Source: Verrucomicrobiales bacterium
Lineage (GTDB): Bacteria; Verrucomicrobiota; Verrucomicrobiia; Limisphaerales; UBA9464
Reading direction: 5' to 3'
Length of the DNA: 36,720 bases
NCBI GenBank assembly: GCA_005805505.1
Contig: SYMJ01000117.1
Span: 1 to 36,720 of the forward strand
Shown: piece after piece, positions 22,286-30,988 of the stretch
How the letters are laid out: each line of letters opens with the position of its first letter
Position numbering within the stretch: the first letter of the stretch is position 1
Notes under the pieces: model-generated
Databases searched by the model: none
What the model saw: only the letters and a program-made list of their open reading frames with translations
What the model was told of the DNA's origin: nothing
Made by a program: the position numbers and the translations under genes

Positions 22286-24337
22286 ATGAAAGAATCTGCC
22301 CTGCCAACACTTTTCTCCCAACAGAAGCGTTCCGGTTTAGGCCGGTGGGCACAATGGCTAGGGTTGCTGGGCGTTTCGGTGTCTGCTTTGGCTGAAAACC
22401 CGCACCGGCCGTTCACTCGGTTGCCCTATCTTCAGGGAAGTAGTCCGACGCAAATTCACGTGCTGTGGCGCACCGAAGGTCCCATCCAGCCGGTGGTTCG
22501 GTGGGGTACTCAGCCGGATCGGCTCGACCAGACGGTTCCCCTCGCAGCCATTGTCACCCGGGCCAGTCTCGGGACCAATGGACAACCGATGCTCCCTCAG
22601 TGGCTGAGCCTGCGAACTCCTGAGAATCTCTCCCTGCCCAAGCTTCACAGCGCTCCTATCGGAACCTTTCAGTACGAAGCCGCGATCGAGGGTCTCTCCC
22701 CGGACACGGTTTATTACTATGGAGTCTTCAATGGTTCGGAGCGACTCACCGCAGAATCGCCCGAGCAGCGGTTTCAGACCCAACCCCAGCCGGGACCAGT
22801 GCGTCCCTACCGCTTCTGGGTCTTGGGCGACAGCGGCACCGGGAGAGAAGCCCAGCGAGCGGTCCATGAGGGTATGCAGGCGTGGGTGAAACAAGATGGG
22901 CGGCCGTTGGATTTCTGGATCCATGTGGGCGACATGGCCTACGGAACTGGCCGTGATGTCGAATTCCAAAGCCGTTTCTTCGAGTCGTATCAAACCACCC
23001 TTCGCAATTCGGTTTGCTGGCCCGCCATGGGGAACCACGAGGGACATACGTCCAAGGGAAGCACGGGTATCGGGCCTTATTACGATGCTTATTGGGTGCC
23101 GACTCGGGCGGAATCTGGCGGGTTGGCCTCCGGGACTGAAGCTTACTATTCTTTTGATCACGGCAACATTCACTTCATCTGCCTCGATTCCCACGATCTG
23201 GACCGCAAACCCAGCGGTGCCATGGCCAAGTGGCTCAAGGCGGATTTAGAAAAAGCCAAGGCCGAGTGGTTGATCGCTTTCTGGCATCATCCTCCTTACA
23301 CGAAGGGGAGTCACGACAGCGACAAAGAGGCCGACCTGATTGAGGTGCGTCATCACCTCCTTCCTATCTTAGAATCGGGTGGCGTGGACCTTGTGCTCAC
23401 CGGGCATTCCCATATTTATGAGCGATCGATGCTCATGGATGGCGCGTATTCCACTAATGCCACCGTGGCCGAGAATTTTATTTTGGACGATGGCGATGGG
23501 GATCCGCGAGGCGATGGTGCGTATCGGAAGGGGGCTGGATTGCGCCCTCATGAGGGTGCCGTTCAGGTGGTGGCCGGACATTCTGGTGCCAGCCTGGGCC
23601 GGGTGGGAACCTCACCGGTGATGCGTCGCACCCTGGTCGAGCACGGATCGCTTTTGGTGGATGTGGAAGGGGATACTCTGGTGGGAAGGATGATTAATCG
23701 GGAGGGAGTCGAGCGCGATCGGTTTAGTCTGGTCAAGCGGGGCACTCCGTTGGTGCGTCGGTTGTCGTTGCCGTGGCAGCCACCCGAATACAAGGCCCCC
23801 GACAAATCCTCCAAGTCGCCCTATCCGCCGCCGCTCGACTATCAGGTGCTGATCCCTGCGGGGGCCGAATGGAAGGCGTTGTCCGGGGCTCACCCTCAGG
23901 GATCCTCGTGGTCTCGCCCTGGATTCGATGACGCGTCTTGGTTGCGTTCCAAGGCTCCCTTTGACTCGGGTCGGGGGCGCCTCTTCGGAGCGGAGCGGGC
24001 TTCCAAAGAGGGGCGACCTTCATTGTATGTGCGCCGTGAATTTACCGTGTCTCAAGCCGATAGGGTCACGGAGCTGGGCCTCTGGGTCGATTACGCGGAC
24101 GGCATCATCGTGCATCTCAATGGGCAGGAAGTGGCGCGTGTGAATGTGGGACGCAGTTCCGGGCGCAATGCGCAGGGTGTCAAACAACGCGAGGATTCGG
24201 GAGCCGTGTACGTGCCGCTCGGCTCGATTGCGCGTTTCTTGGTGGATGGCGTCAACGTCTTGGGCATCGAATGCCATGCCCACAGCGAAGGCTCCATCGA
24301 CTTTGGTCTGAATCCCGCGCTGTGGATGGAGGATTGA
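22286..24337 (+). CDS. Exported purple-acid-phosphatase-like metallophosphoesterase
   Basis: The 683-aa protein probably releases phosphate from organic esters outside the cytoplasm. The start at ATG 22286 gives a clear signal peptide (WAQWLGLLGVSVSALAE). The same frame is open upstream, with an ATG at 22097. The N-terminal Fn3-like domain (RLPYLQGSSPTQIHVLWRTE) matches the purple acid phosphatase N-domain. The catalytic domain has all five metal motifs in order: GDSGTGREA, GDMAYG, GNHEGH, WHHPPYTKGSH and GHSHIYER. The C-terminal 170 residues form a galactose-binding-like beta domain (SWSRPGFDDASWLRSKAPF; LYVRREFTV; LWVDYADGIIVHLNGQEV). The following gene starts inside its stop codon (TGATG). 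Confidence 0.92.
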   Translation: MKESALPTLFSQQKRSGLGRWAQWLGLLGVSVSALAENPHRPFTRLPYLQGSSPTQIHVLWRTEGPIQPVVRWGTQPDRLDQTVPLAAIVTRASLGTNGQPMLPQWLSLRTPENLSLPKLHSAPIGTFQYEAAIEGLSPDTVYYYGVFNGSERLTAESPEQRFQTQPQPGPVRPYRFWVLGDSGTGREAQRAVHEGMQAWVKQDGRPLDFWIHVGDMAYGTGRDVEFQSRFFESYQTTLRNSVCWPAMGNHEGHTSKGSTGIGPYYDAYWVPTRAESGGLASGTEAYYSFDHGNIHFICLDSHDLDRKPSGAMAKWLKADLEKAKAEWLIAFWHHPPYTKGSHDSDKEADLIEVRHHLLPILESGGVDLVLTGHSHIYERSMLMDGAYSTNATVAENFILDDGDGDPRGDGAYRKGAGLRPHEGAVQVVAGHSGASLGRVGTSPVMRRTLVEHGSLLVDVEGDTLVGRMINREGVERDRFSLVKRGTPLVRRLSLPWQPPEYKAPDKSSKSPYPPPLDYQVLIPAGAEWKALSGAHPQGSSWSRPGFDDASWLRSKAPFDSGRGRLFGAERASKEGRPSLYVRREFTVSQADRVTELGLWVDYADGIIVHLNGQEVARVNVGRSSGRNAQGVKQREDSGAVYVPLGSIARFLVDGVNVLGIECHAHSEGSIDFGLNPALWMED

Positions 24338-25305
24338 TGGTGTCGAGAGGCACTCGAATTAGCTGGAGCCTCCTGTGCGCGTTTCTTTGCCTGGGAGTCG
24401 CCTGCGCCCATAACGGCCCTGAACACCAGATCGAGGCTCTTTCGGAGCGGTTGATTCGAGAAGGGGCTAGTGCGGACGTGCTTTTAGAGCGGGCCATCGA
24501 ATACCGGGTTCTGGGGAAACTCAAGGAGGCTGCCCGAGACCTCCAGCGGGCGGTTCGGCTCGCGCCGGGCGATTCATTGGTGCTTCTCGAACTGGCCCAA
24601 ATTGAACTCCAGCGGGGACGGGGGTCTGAGGCCCTGCTTTGGGTTCGGCGGGCGCTTCAGGTGCCGGGATTAGCCACTGGAGAGCGGGCGGCGATTCTGA
24701 TGATCCGCAGTCACTGTCGAGCGGCTGAGGGCTCCAAGTTGGAGGCCTTGGAGGATTGTTCCGAGGCCCTGAGGTGGAATCCGCAGCTCATTTCGGCGTA
24801 CCTAGAGCGCAGTGCTTGGCAGCAGCGTCTTCAGCGGCCTCGCGAACGGATCCTCGGCCTCGAAGAGGGAATCCGGCAAACCGGTGCGGGCCTTCTGGTG
24901 GCCGAGCGGATTGAGGCGTTGCTCGATGACGCTCAGTGGCAGCAAGCACTGGAGGCAATCGAGCCAGAATTGACGTCATCGCGCCTTCAGGGGACGTGGA
25001 AGATTCGTCGAGCTCGGGCGTTCAAGGGGTTGAGTCGGCGGACTGAAGCGGACCGGGATCTTCAGAGTGCCCTCGAAGAGATCGAGCTGCGGATGCCGCG
25101 CGTGGTGAAGGATTCTTCGCTGCTCATGGATCGGGCTCTCGCTCGGGAGTTGCTGGGCCAGACGGAGGCGGCCATCCAAGATTACAAATTGGCCGCAGGT
25201 TGCGGAGGAGGGGAGGAAGCGATCGAAGCGGGACGGCGTTTGCGGAGAACTCGTTCAGGGCGACCTCTGTGGCCATGGCATCCTCGAAGGGCCACCCAGC
25301 ACTAA
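24337..25305 (+). CDS. Exported TPR protein coupled to the phosphoesterase
   Basis: The 322-aa protein starts at ATG 24337, overlapping the preceding TGA by one base, so it is translated from the same message. It has a signal peptide (SWSLLCAFLCLGVACAHNG). The Cys in GVAC could be lipidated, but the lipobox is poor. TPR units follow: YRVLGKLKEAARDLQRAVRL, LVLLELAQIELQRGRGSEAL, KLEALEDCSEALRWNPQLIS, ELLGQTEAAIQDYKLAAGCG. The role is unknown. Pairing with a secreted phosphatase suggests an envelope scaffold. Confidence 0.75.
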   Translation: MVSRGTRISWSLLCAFLCLGVACAHNGPEHQIEALSERLIREGASADVLLERAIEYRVLGKLKEAARDLQRAVRLAPGDSLVLLELAQIELQRGRGSEALLWVRRALQVPGLATGERAAILMIRSHCRAAEGSKLEALEDCSEALRWNPQLISAYLERSAWQQRLQRPRERILGLEEGIRQTGAGLLVAERIEALLDDAQWQQALEAIEPELTSSRLQGTWKIRRARAFKGLSRRTEADRDLQSALEEIELRMPRVVKDSSLLMDRALARELLGQTEAAIQDYKLAAGCGGGEEAIEAGRRLRRTRSGRPLWPWHPRRATQH

Positions 25306-25530
25306 GTAAACTTTGGCGGCAATCCTTGGCTCCGGTGTTTCTTATTAGTCGCCCGATCCTCTGAGCGCTGACGGGGTGGCGAGCTGGGTCTATTTAAGAC
25401 TTTGCGGGTCCGGCAGTGAGGTCGCTGGGGGCCTCGGTTTTCAGGTTTTTCGTTCGGGTGGTTGACGCCTGCGAGGTTCGTGCGGACTTTGTTTCAATAC
25501 CGACGAGCCGCGTGCCGTCGGCTTTGAAGC

Positions 25531-27903
25531 ATGCCGAAGCGTTTTTCCATCCTGCTGTTGCTTGCCGTGGTCCTTTCAGTAGGACTCGATGCGGCCAAGT
25601 CCCCGGTCTCTCCAAGTCCCCGAGTGGATCGCAGAGTGGCTGAAGCCCAACTCAACGAGACCGTGTTGCCGGTTCTTCGAGAATACTGCTGGGATTGCCA
25701 CGGAGACAGTGAGGCCAAGGGCGGTGTAAATTTCGACGCACACACCAATCTGATGGCGGTCTTGCGCGATCGGGGAACTTGGGAACGTGTCATCGAGACA
25801 GTGCGTTCTGGAGAAATGCCTCCCAAGAAGAAGAAATCCCAGCCCAACACGGAGGTGCGAACCCATCTGGTCGGTTGGATTGAGCGAACACTCTTTCCGA
25901 TCGATCCCTCCCGTCCGGATCCCGGCCGTGTGACGTTGCGGAGATTGAATCGGGTGGAATACAACAACACGGTTCGCGACCTGTTCGGGGTCGATTTTCA
26001 ACCCGCTGACGACTTCCCTCAAGACGATGTGGGGTACGGTTTTGACAACATTGGGGACGTCCTGTCCATGCCGCCAATCCTGCTCGAGAAGTACCTCAAC
26101 GCAGCCGAGGCGATCTTGGATCGGTCGATTGTTACCGGCCCCCTGACCCCGAAGGCTCGACGGTTTTCTCCGTCGCAAATCCAGGGACACGTTGGCAGTG
26201 GCGCCTTGGCGACACTTTCCGCCCAAGGTGAAATGTTTGTTGAGTACGAAGCCCCGGTGCCGGGCGACTACGTGTTCAAGGTCCAAGCCTACGGAGATCA
26301 GGCGGGGGATGAAAAGGTGCAGATGGCTTTGCGGGCCGACGGGCATGATCTCGAGACCATTGAGGTCCGCCGAGGTCGCGGAAACCCCAAGTTGCACGAG
26401 CATCGGTTGGCTTTGAAGCCCGGCAATCACCGGCTGTCGGCAGCCTTCCTCAATGACTTTTATCGCCAGACTGAGCTGCTGAAGACCAATGCTCAGGGCA
26501 AGACCTACACAGAAAAGAAAATCGAAGATCGCAACCTGCAGGTAGAATTCATCGAAGTGACCGGGCCGTTCTCGGAAGCCGTTCCGCCATTGCATGCCAT
26601 ACACCGTAAGATTTTCTTCAAGGCCCCGGGACCTCAGACCACCAATCAGGTGGCCCGAGAAATCCTACAACGGGTGACAGATCGGGCCTACCGGCGCTCG
26701 GCGACACCGGCTGAGTTGGATGGATTGATGCGCCTTTTTGGCCAGGCTCGTGAGTCGGGCGATGGTTTCGAGGCGGCCGTGAAGCAAGGGCTGATGGCCG
26801 TTTTGGTTTCGCCTCATTTTCTGTTTCGCGGAGAGATTCAGAGCAATCCCGATAACCCGCATGAATCTCATCGGGTTTCCGAATACGCGCTGGCCTCGCG
26901 TTTGTCCTACTTTCTGTGGAGCACCATGCCCGATGACGAGTTGTTGCGTTTGGCCAGCCATGGTCGTTTGCGTCGCAATTTGGCAGGGCAGGTGAAGCGA
27001 ATGCTCGTCGATCCCAAGTCGCGCGCCTTGGTGGATAACTTCGCCGGACAGTGGATGCAGCTGCGCACCCTCGACATCGTTTCGCCAGATGAAAAACTCT
27101 TTCCGGGCTTCGATGCGCCCCTACGGGCTGCTTTCCGCCGGGAGACCGAGTCGCTCTTTGAGCATGTGCTACAGAAGGATCGCCCCATCACGGAATTCCT
27201 TACGGCCGACTACACCTTCGTTAACGAGCCGCTGGCTCGGCATTACGGGATTTCCGGGGTTCATGGCCCCGACTTTGTTCGGGTGTCTCTCAAGGGAACC
27301 GGGCGAAGCGGTGTGCTGACCCATGCCAGCGTTCTGACCCTCACCTCGAACCCTAACCGAACCTCTCCGGTCAAACGCGGTAAATGGATCCTTGAGAACA
27401 TTCTCGCATCGCCCCCGCCCCCGCCGCCCCCTGGGGTCCCTGCGCTGGAATCCAAAGAGACTCATGGCACCCTACGGCAGCGGATGGATGCCCATCGCGA
27501 CAATGCCATGTGTGCCTCCTGCCACGCCAAGATGGATCCTCTGGGGTTCGCCTTTGAACACTTTGACGCCGTTGGTCGGTTCCGGGAAAAAGACGGGGAT
27601 GAGGTGGTGGACACACGGGGTGAACTGGTTTCCGGTGAACGATTTGCCGATCATGTCGAGTTGAGTCGAGTGTTGTCAGACTCCCGTCAGGCAGACTTCG
27701 TTCGCTGTGTGAGCGAGAAGATGCTGACCTATGCCCTGGGACGCGGTTTGGAATATTACGATCGTCCCGCGCTGGTTGCCATGGACACCCAACTCAGGAA
27801 GAAGAACCTGCGATTTTCGGCCCTAATCCAAGCGGTGGTGGAAAGTGTTCCTTTTCAATACCGACGGGGTGATGGCGACCCGCTGTTAGTGGAGAAACCC
27901 TGA
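25531..27903 (+). CDS. PSCyt1 / DUF1587-DUF1592-DUF1588-DUF1585 cytochrome-like protein
   Basis: The 790-aa exported protein has the domain order seen in abundant planctomycete and verrucomicrobial proteins of unknown activity. A signal peptide (SILLLLAVVLSVGLDA) is followed by a PSCyt1-like haem motif CWDCH (53-57) and then DUF1587 (RVTLRRLNRVEYNNTVRDLF and DDFPQDDVGYGFDNIGD). A carbohydrate-binding-like beta region follows (about 220-340). DUF1592 has YALASRLSYFLWSTMPDDEL; DUF1588 has LTLTSNPNRTSPVKRGKWIL, a Pro run, and a second CxxCH (CASCH, about 661-665) in the segment that ends DPLGFAFEHFDAVG. The C-terminal part is DUF1585-like (KMLTYALGRGLEYYD). It probably carries two c-type haems. 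The usual DUF1552 partner gene is not adjacent. The 225 nt upstream show no clear promoter. Confidence 0.92.
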   Translation: MPKRFSILLLLAVVLSVGLDAAKSPVSPSPRVDRRVAEAQLNETVLPVLREYCWDCHGDSEAKGGVNFDAHTNLMAVLRDRGTWERVIETVRSGEMPPKKKKSQPNTEVRTHLVGWIERTLFPIDPSRPDPGRVTLRRLNRVEYNNTVRDLFGVDFQPADDFPQDDVGYGFDNIGDVLSMPPILLEKYLNAAEAILDRSIVTGPLTPKARRFSPSQIQGHVGSGALATLSAQGEMFVEYEAPVPGDYVFKVQAYGDQAGDEKVQMALRADGHDLETIEVRRGRGNPKLHEHRLALKPGNHRLSAAFLNDFYRQTELLKTNAQGKTYTEKKIEDRNLQVEFIEVTGPFSEAVPPLHAIHRKIFFKAPGPQTTNQVAREILQRVTDRAYRRSATPAELDGLMRLFGQARESGDGFEAAVKQGLMAVLVSPHFLFRGEIQSNPDNPHESHRVSEYALASRLSYFLWSTMPDDELLRLASHGRLRRNLAGQVKRMLVDPKSRALVDNFAGQWMQLRTLDIVSPDEKLFPGFDAPLRAAFRRETESLFEHVLQKDRPITEFLTADYTFVNEPLARHYGISGVHGPDFVRVSLKGTGRSGVLTHASVLTLTSNPNRTSPVKRGKWILENILASPPPPPPPGVPALESKETHGTLRQRMDAHRDNAMCASCHAKMDPLGFAFEHFDAVGRFREKDGDEVVDTRGELVSGERFADHVELSRVLSDSRQADFVRCVSEKMLTYALGRGLEYYDRPALVAMDTQLRKKNLRFSALIQAVVESVPFQYRRGDGDPLLVEKP

Positions 27904-28000
27904 CTCCAGCCCTGAGATGCAGTGTCTGACTTTTCAAGGAAGCCATTGGTTGTAGCGTAAAGGTTGCAGCAGTTTGAGTTGTCTCTTGAAAGTTGATTGG

Positions 28001-28017
28001 TTGGCATTGGGAATGCT
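28001..28017 (+). promoter_or_regulatory. Possible sigma-54 promoter for the VTC operon
   Basis: TTGGCATTGGGAATGCT has GG and GC 10 nt apart, with TGGCA and TGCT matching and two consensus positions off. It lies 134 nt upstream of the VTC gene start in the 247-nt gap after the DUF1592 gene. One such match may occur by chance in a window this size. The rest of the gap holds small inverted repeats (CTTAG/CTAAG near 28063; CGCC/GGCG near 28120) and nothing else recognisable. Confidence 0.3.
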
Positions 28018-28150
28018 TAACTGGTAGCATCAGTTGAACCATTTCCGAGTCATTCAAGGGTCCTTAGATACTCCTAAGTGACAATCGAAAGACTAAATGG
28101 CAACATTTTGAAGATTCGCCGCGTGGCGTGAATTAAAAAACTACGAGGCG

Positions 28151-29014
28151 ATGGCTCAGGACAACATGCAGTTGCAGCGGTGGGAATTGAAGTACCTCAT
28201 TCCCGAGGAAGTCGCGCTGGCTCTTCGTGAGTTCGTTTCCTCATATCTGGAAATCGATGAGTACGGGGCCCATCGGCCTAACCTGTCCTATTCGATTCAT
28301 AATCTTTACCTCGATTCGGAGGACCTTCGGATTTATTGGGGCACGATCAACGGCAACAAGAACCGTTTTAAACTCCGTTTGAGGTTCTACGCCGACAGCC
28401 CCGATCCCCAGGCTCCCGTCTTCTTCGAAATTAAGCGCCGGACAAATGATGCCATCCTCAAACAGCGCTGCGGCGTCCAGCGATCGGTGGTGGAGGCTGT
28501 CTTGGGAGGGCAATTGCCCGAGGTGGTAGGGTTGGTGAGTCAAGATGCCCGTCAATTGGCGGCCATCCAGCGGTTCATCGAATTGTCCTGTGAACTGAGG
28601 GCCCACCCGGTCGCCCATGTCTCTTATGATCGGGAGGCCTGGATCAGCCCCCATGACAATTCAGTCCGCGTGACATTTGATCGGAATGTACTGATCTCCC
28701 CGGAGTTCAGCGCTCGCTTTACCTCCGAGATGGACGATCCCTCATCAGTCTTTGGCAACGGGGTGATCTTGGAGCTCAAGTTTACCGGTCGATTTCCGGA
28801 TTGGTGTGGTGAGATGGTTCGGGTCTTTGGTTTAAGACAAGGATCGGCTTCCAAGTATGCCGATGGTATCGCAGTGAAAGGGGAGCACCACTTCCTCCGA
28901 GACCTGAGTATGGGTGGCAAAAACTTCGAGGTTGGGCTGGCAGCCGAGCGCAAACAGGAGCGACTATCCCGCCTCGCGCGATTGCTGGGTGACACCAGCT
29001 TTTCACGAACATGA
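28151..29014 (+). CDS. VTC-domain protein, probable polyphosphate polymerase
   Basis: The VTC domain is a tunnel-shaped triphosphate fold that makes polyphosphate from ATP in yeast Vtc4. The 287-aa protein keeps the expected pattern: WELKYLIPEE (11-20), SIHNLYLDSEDLRIYWGTIN, basic strand KLRLRFY (74-80), FFEIKRR (91-97), LKQRCGVQRS, SYDREAW (158-164), RVTFDRNV (173-180), VILELKF (205-211) and the late lysine in SKYADGI (234-240). There is no membrane segment, so it is cytoplasmic. It overlaps the DUF4956 gene by ATGA, a pairing known in many bacteria. Polymerase activity is inferred from the family. Confidence 0.9.
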   Translation: MAQDNMQLQRWELKYLIPEEVALALREFVSSYLEIDEYGAHRPNLSYSIHNLYLDSEDLRIYWGTINGNKNRFKLRLRFYADSPDPQAPVFFEIKRRTNDAILKQRCGVQRSVVEAVLGGQLPEVVGLVSQDARQLAAIQRFIELSCELRAHPVAHVSYDREAWISPHDNSVRVTFDRNVLISPEFSARFTSEMDDPSSVFGNGVILELKFTGRFPDWCGEMVRVFGLRQGSASKYADGIAVKGEHHFLRDLSMGGKNFEVGLAAERKQERLSRLARLLGDTSFSRT

Positions 29015-29703
29015 ATCTTTCCGACCTGATACTCAGAGGTGATTTTGGAACCGCTCAGGATGACCTGAGTGGGATTCTCTTGGGCCTACTAATTGCCTTT
29101 CTGTGTGGGCATGTCGTGGCTTGGGTCTACATGGCCTGCCACTCGGGGCTCAGTTATTCCCGGTCCTTCGTCAATTCGTTGATCGTTCTTTGCGTGATCG
29201 TCGCGCTCGTGATGGCGGTGATGTTCAACAATTTGCTGATGGCCTTTGGAATGATGGCCGTCTTCGCGGTGGTGCGGTTCCGCAACATCCTCCGCGACAC
29301 CCTCGACACCACTTACATCCTTGCCAGCATCAGTACCGGCATGGCTGCGGGCACACGCAAATTTAGCACGGCGATTTTGGGCTGTCTGATCTTTGCCCTG
29401 GTCATGCTCTACTTGCACTGGACCTCCTTTGGCGCGCGGCACCGGTACGATTTGATCCTCAACCTTCACTGGGGACGGCCGCTAGACGAGTTGCCTCGAT
29501 TGATGGATTTGCTGGCTCGCCACGGTCGTCGTAACCAGTTGGCCAGCCAACGGGCTGGAGGAACTTCCGACGGTGCCGACCTTTCCTATCGCATTCTTCT
29601 CAGAGATGTTTCGCGCTCCGGAGAATTGGTGTCTGAGCTCAAGGCCTTTCCCGGCGTGTCCCGGGTGACCAGCCTCAAGGCCGAAGAAGAATCTGAAATG
29701 TAA
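29011..29703 (+). CDS. DUF4956 integral membrane protein
   Basis: The 230-aa protein has about four membrane helices in the first 140 residues (ILLGLLIAFLCGHVVAWVYM; SLIVLCVIVALVMAVMFNNL; LLMAFGMMAVFAVVRFRNIL; ILGCLIFALVMLYLHW). It has the family motif AVVRFRNILRDTLDTTYILA with GMAAGTRKF, then a cytoplasmic tail of about 85 residues with an ACT-like pattern (LSYRILLRDVSRSGELVSEL). DUF4956 proteins commonly accompany VTC-domain proteins. Their function is not established, and a channel or anchor for polyphosphate synthesis is an inference. It is translationally coupled to the VTC gene. Confidence 0.9.
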   Translation: MNLSDLILRGDFGTAQDDLSGILLGLLIAFLCGHVVAWVYMACHSGLSYSRSFVNSLIVLCVIVALVMAVMFNNLLMAFGMMAVFAVVRFRNILRDTLDTTYILASISTGMAAGTRKFSTAILGCLIFALVMLYLHWTSFGARHRYDLILNLHWGRPLDELPRLMDLLARHGRRNQLASQRAGGTSDGADLSYRILLRDVSRSGELVSELKAFPGVSRVTSLKAEEESEM

Positions 29704-29707
29704 TTGA

Positions 29708-30874
29708 ATGCAGGACCAACCCACATCGAGTCCGGAAAGTGCTTTGACGCCGATTCCGACGCCGGCTGGAACTTTGTTTCGGGAGTTTCGGATTCAGACT
29801 TTTCCCTACATCGCCTTCGTGTTGGTGGTGGGATTAACCGTTTGGCTCTGGCGCGGTTATGTGGGGCCGGCTACTTGGGTAGGAGAAGTCGAGTCGGTGC
29901 GTGGCGTGGTTTCCAGCATGGGGCCCGGTCGCTTAGTCCAATTGCAGGTCGACGCATTGCAACGGGTAACGGCGGGGCAAGTATTGGCCCGGGTGATCAC
30001 TGTCGAGCCGCGCATTTTAGAAGCCCAGATATCCCTCAGCAAGGCGCGCATCGACCTAATCCGCGCAGGGACAGATTCCGATCTGCGGAAACAGAACAGC
30101 CGGGTTAATTTGGAGAGCCTCCGCCTCGATTGGATGTCCAAGCGCGTGGATTGGCTATCGGCCAAAGCGCGGAGCACCTACCGACAGCTCGAACTGGCTC
30201 GTATCGAAAAGCTGCGATCCGGAGTCGTCAGCGGGGTGGGTGCCGTATCCTTGGCTGTGACGAGTCAGAACGATCTCGATGTTTCACACCGTGATACCGC
30301 CATCGAAGAGGCTACCGTGGTGGAATTGGAGCAGTTGGTGGCGCAAATTGGCGCAACTATCCAGCAACTGTCGGCCCATCGAAGCGAGGGCCAAGATTCG
30401 TCGTCCACCACGGCTGCCATTGAGGTAGAATCTAAGAATCTCGACCTCCTGGAATCTCAGATGATGCCCATTGATCTCGTGGCGCCCTTTGATGGCATTG
30501 TGAGCGTGGTACATCGCTGGAGCGGAGAGACTATTCAGGCGGGTGAGCCGATTTTGACCGTTTCCCAAGCAAAGCCTTCCCGGGTTGTGGCGTTCATTCG
30601 GCAGCCCATCCAAATCCAGGCTCAGCTCGGGATGAAGGTAGAAGTCAGGGCTCGTGGAGGAAGACGCGAAATGGGTGTCGGTGAAGTGCTGCGAGTCGGA
30701 TCTCAATTAGAACCCATTTCGTCGACGCTCTTGCCCAGAACTTCCGGCCTGCCTGTAGGCGGTAGCTCTGGGGGTAGCGCGACCGAAAACGGGCTTCCAG
30801 TTCTGGTGTCCTTGCCCGCGAACCTCACGCTGTATCCGGGAGAGGTCGTGGATCTGCGAGTCGTAATCCCCTGA
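29708..30874 (+). CDS. HlyD-type membrane fusion protein
   Basis: The 388-aa protein has one N-terminal membrane helix (32-49, FPYIAFVLVVGLTVWLW). A barrel-sandwich half (GVVSSMGPGRLVQLQVDALQ; RVTAGQVLARVITVEP) follows, then a long coiled-coil hairpin (about 105-250), the second half (IDLVAPFDGIVSVVHRWSGE; TIQAGEPILTVSQ) and a beta-barrel (MKVEVRARGGRREMGVGEVL). These are adaptor subunits of tripartite exporters. No ABC or RND pump or TolC gene lies nearby. It starts 4 nt after the DUF4956 stop, so it belongs to the VTC operon. The last codons lie in a 14-bp direct repeat. Confidence 0.85.
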   Translation: MQDQPTSSPESALTPIPTPAGTLFREFRIQTFPYIAFVLVVGLTVWLWRGYVGPATWVGEVESVRGVVSSMGPGRLVQLQVDALQRVTAGQVLARVITVEPRILEAQISLSKARIDLIRAGTDSDLRKQNSRVNLESLRLDWMSKRVDWLSAKARSTYRQLELARIEKLRSGVVSGVGAVSLAVTSQNDLDVSHRDTAIEEATVVELEQLVAQIGATIQQLSAHRSEGQDSSSTTAAIEVESKNLDLLESQMMPIDLVAPFDGIVSVVHRWSGETIQAGEPILTVSQAKPSRVVAFIRQPIQIQAQLGMKVEVRARGGRREMGVGEVLRVGSQLEPISSTLLPRTSGLPVGGSSGGSATENGLPVLVSLPANLTLYPGEVVDLRVVIP

Positions 30875-30893
30875 AGAGTTCGTAATCCCCTGA
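30861..30893. repeat. Short direct repeat over the end of the HlyD-like gene
   Basis: TCGTAATCCCCTGA occurs at 30861-30874 and again at 30880-30893 (19-nt period). The first copy contains the stop codon of the HlyD-like gene. It looks like a recent slippage duplication. Confidence 0.8.
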
Positions 30894-30988
30894 GGATCGT
30901 CGACATTGGGGCTCTGGAGCCGAATCCGATGGAGGCCGTTAAACGGGTGCGATTTCCGAAACGATGCAGCCCGGATGTAGCCCAATGA

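Noticed and set aside
22358-23194. 278-aa open frame on the minus strand
   Set aside because: It is antisense to the metallophosphoesterase catalytic domain, whose motifs are all in the plus-strand frame.
25576-26604. 342-aa open frame on the minus strand
   Set aside because: It is fully antisense to the clearly coding DUF1592-family gene, has no recognisable motifs and reflects codon bias in the opposite strand.
27411-27433. Long proline-coding C-rich run in the DUF1592-family gene
   Set aside because: A proline run at this point is a usual feature of the family, not an anomaly or insertion.
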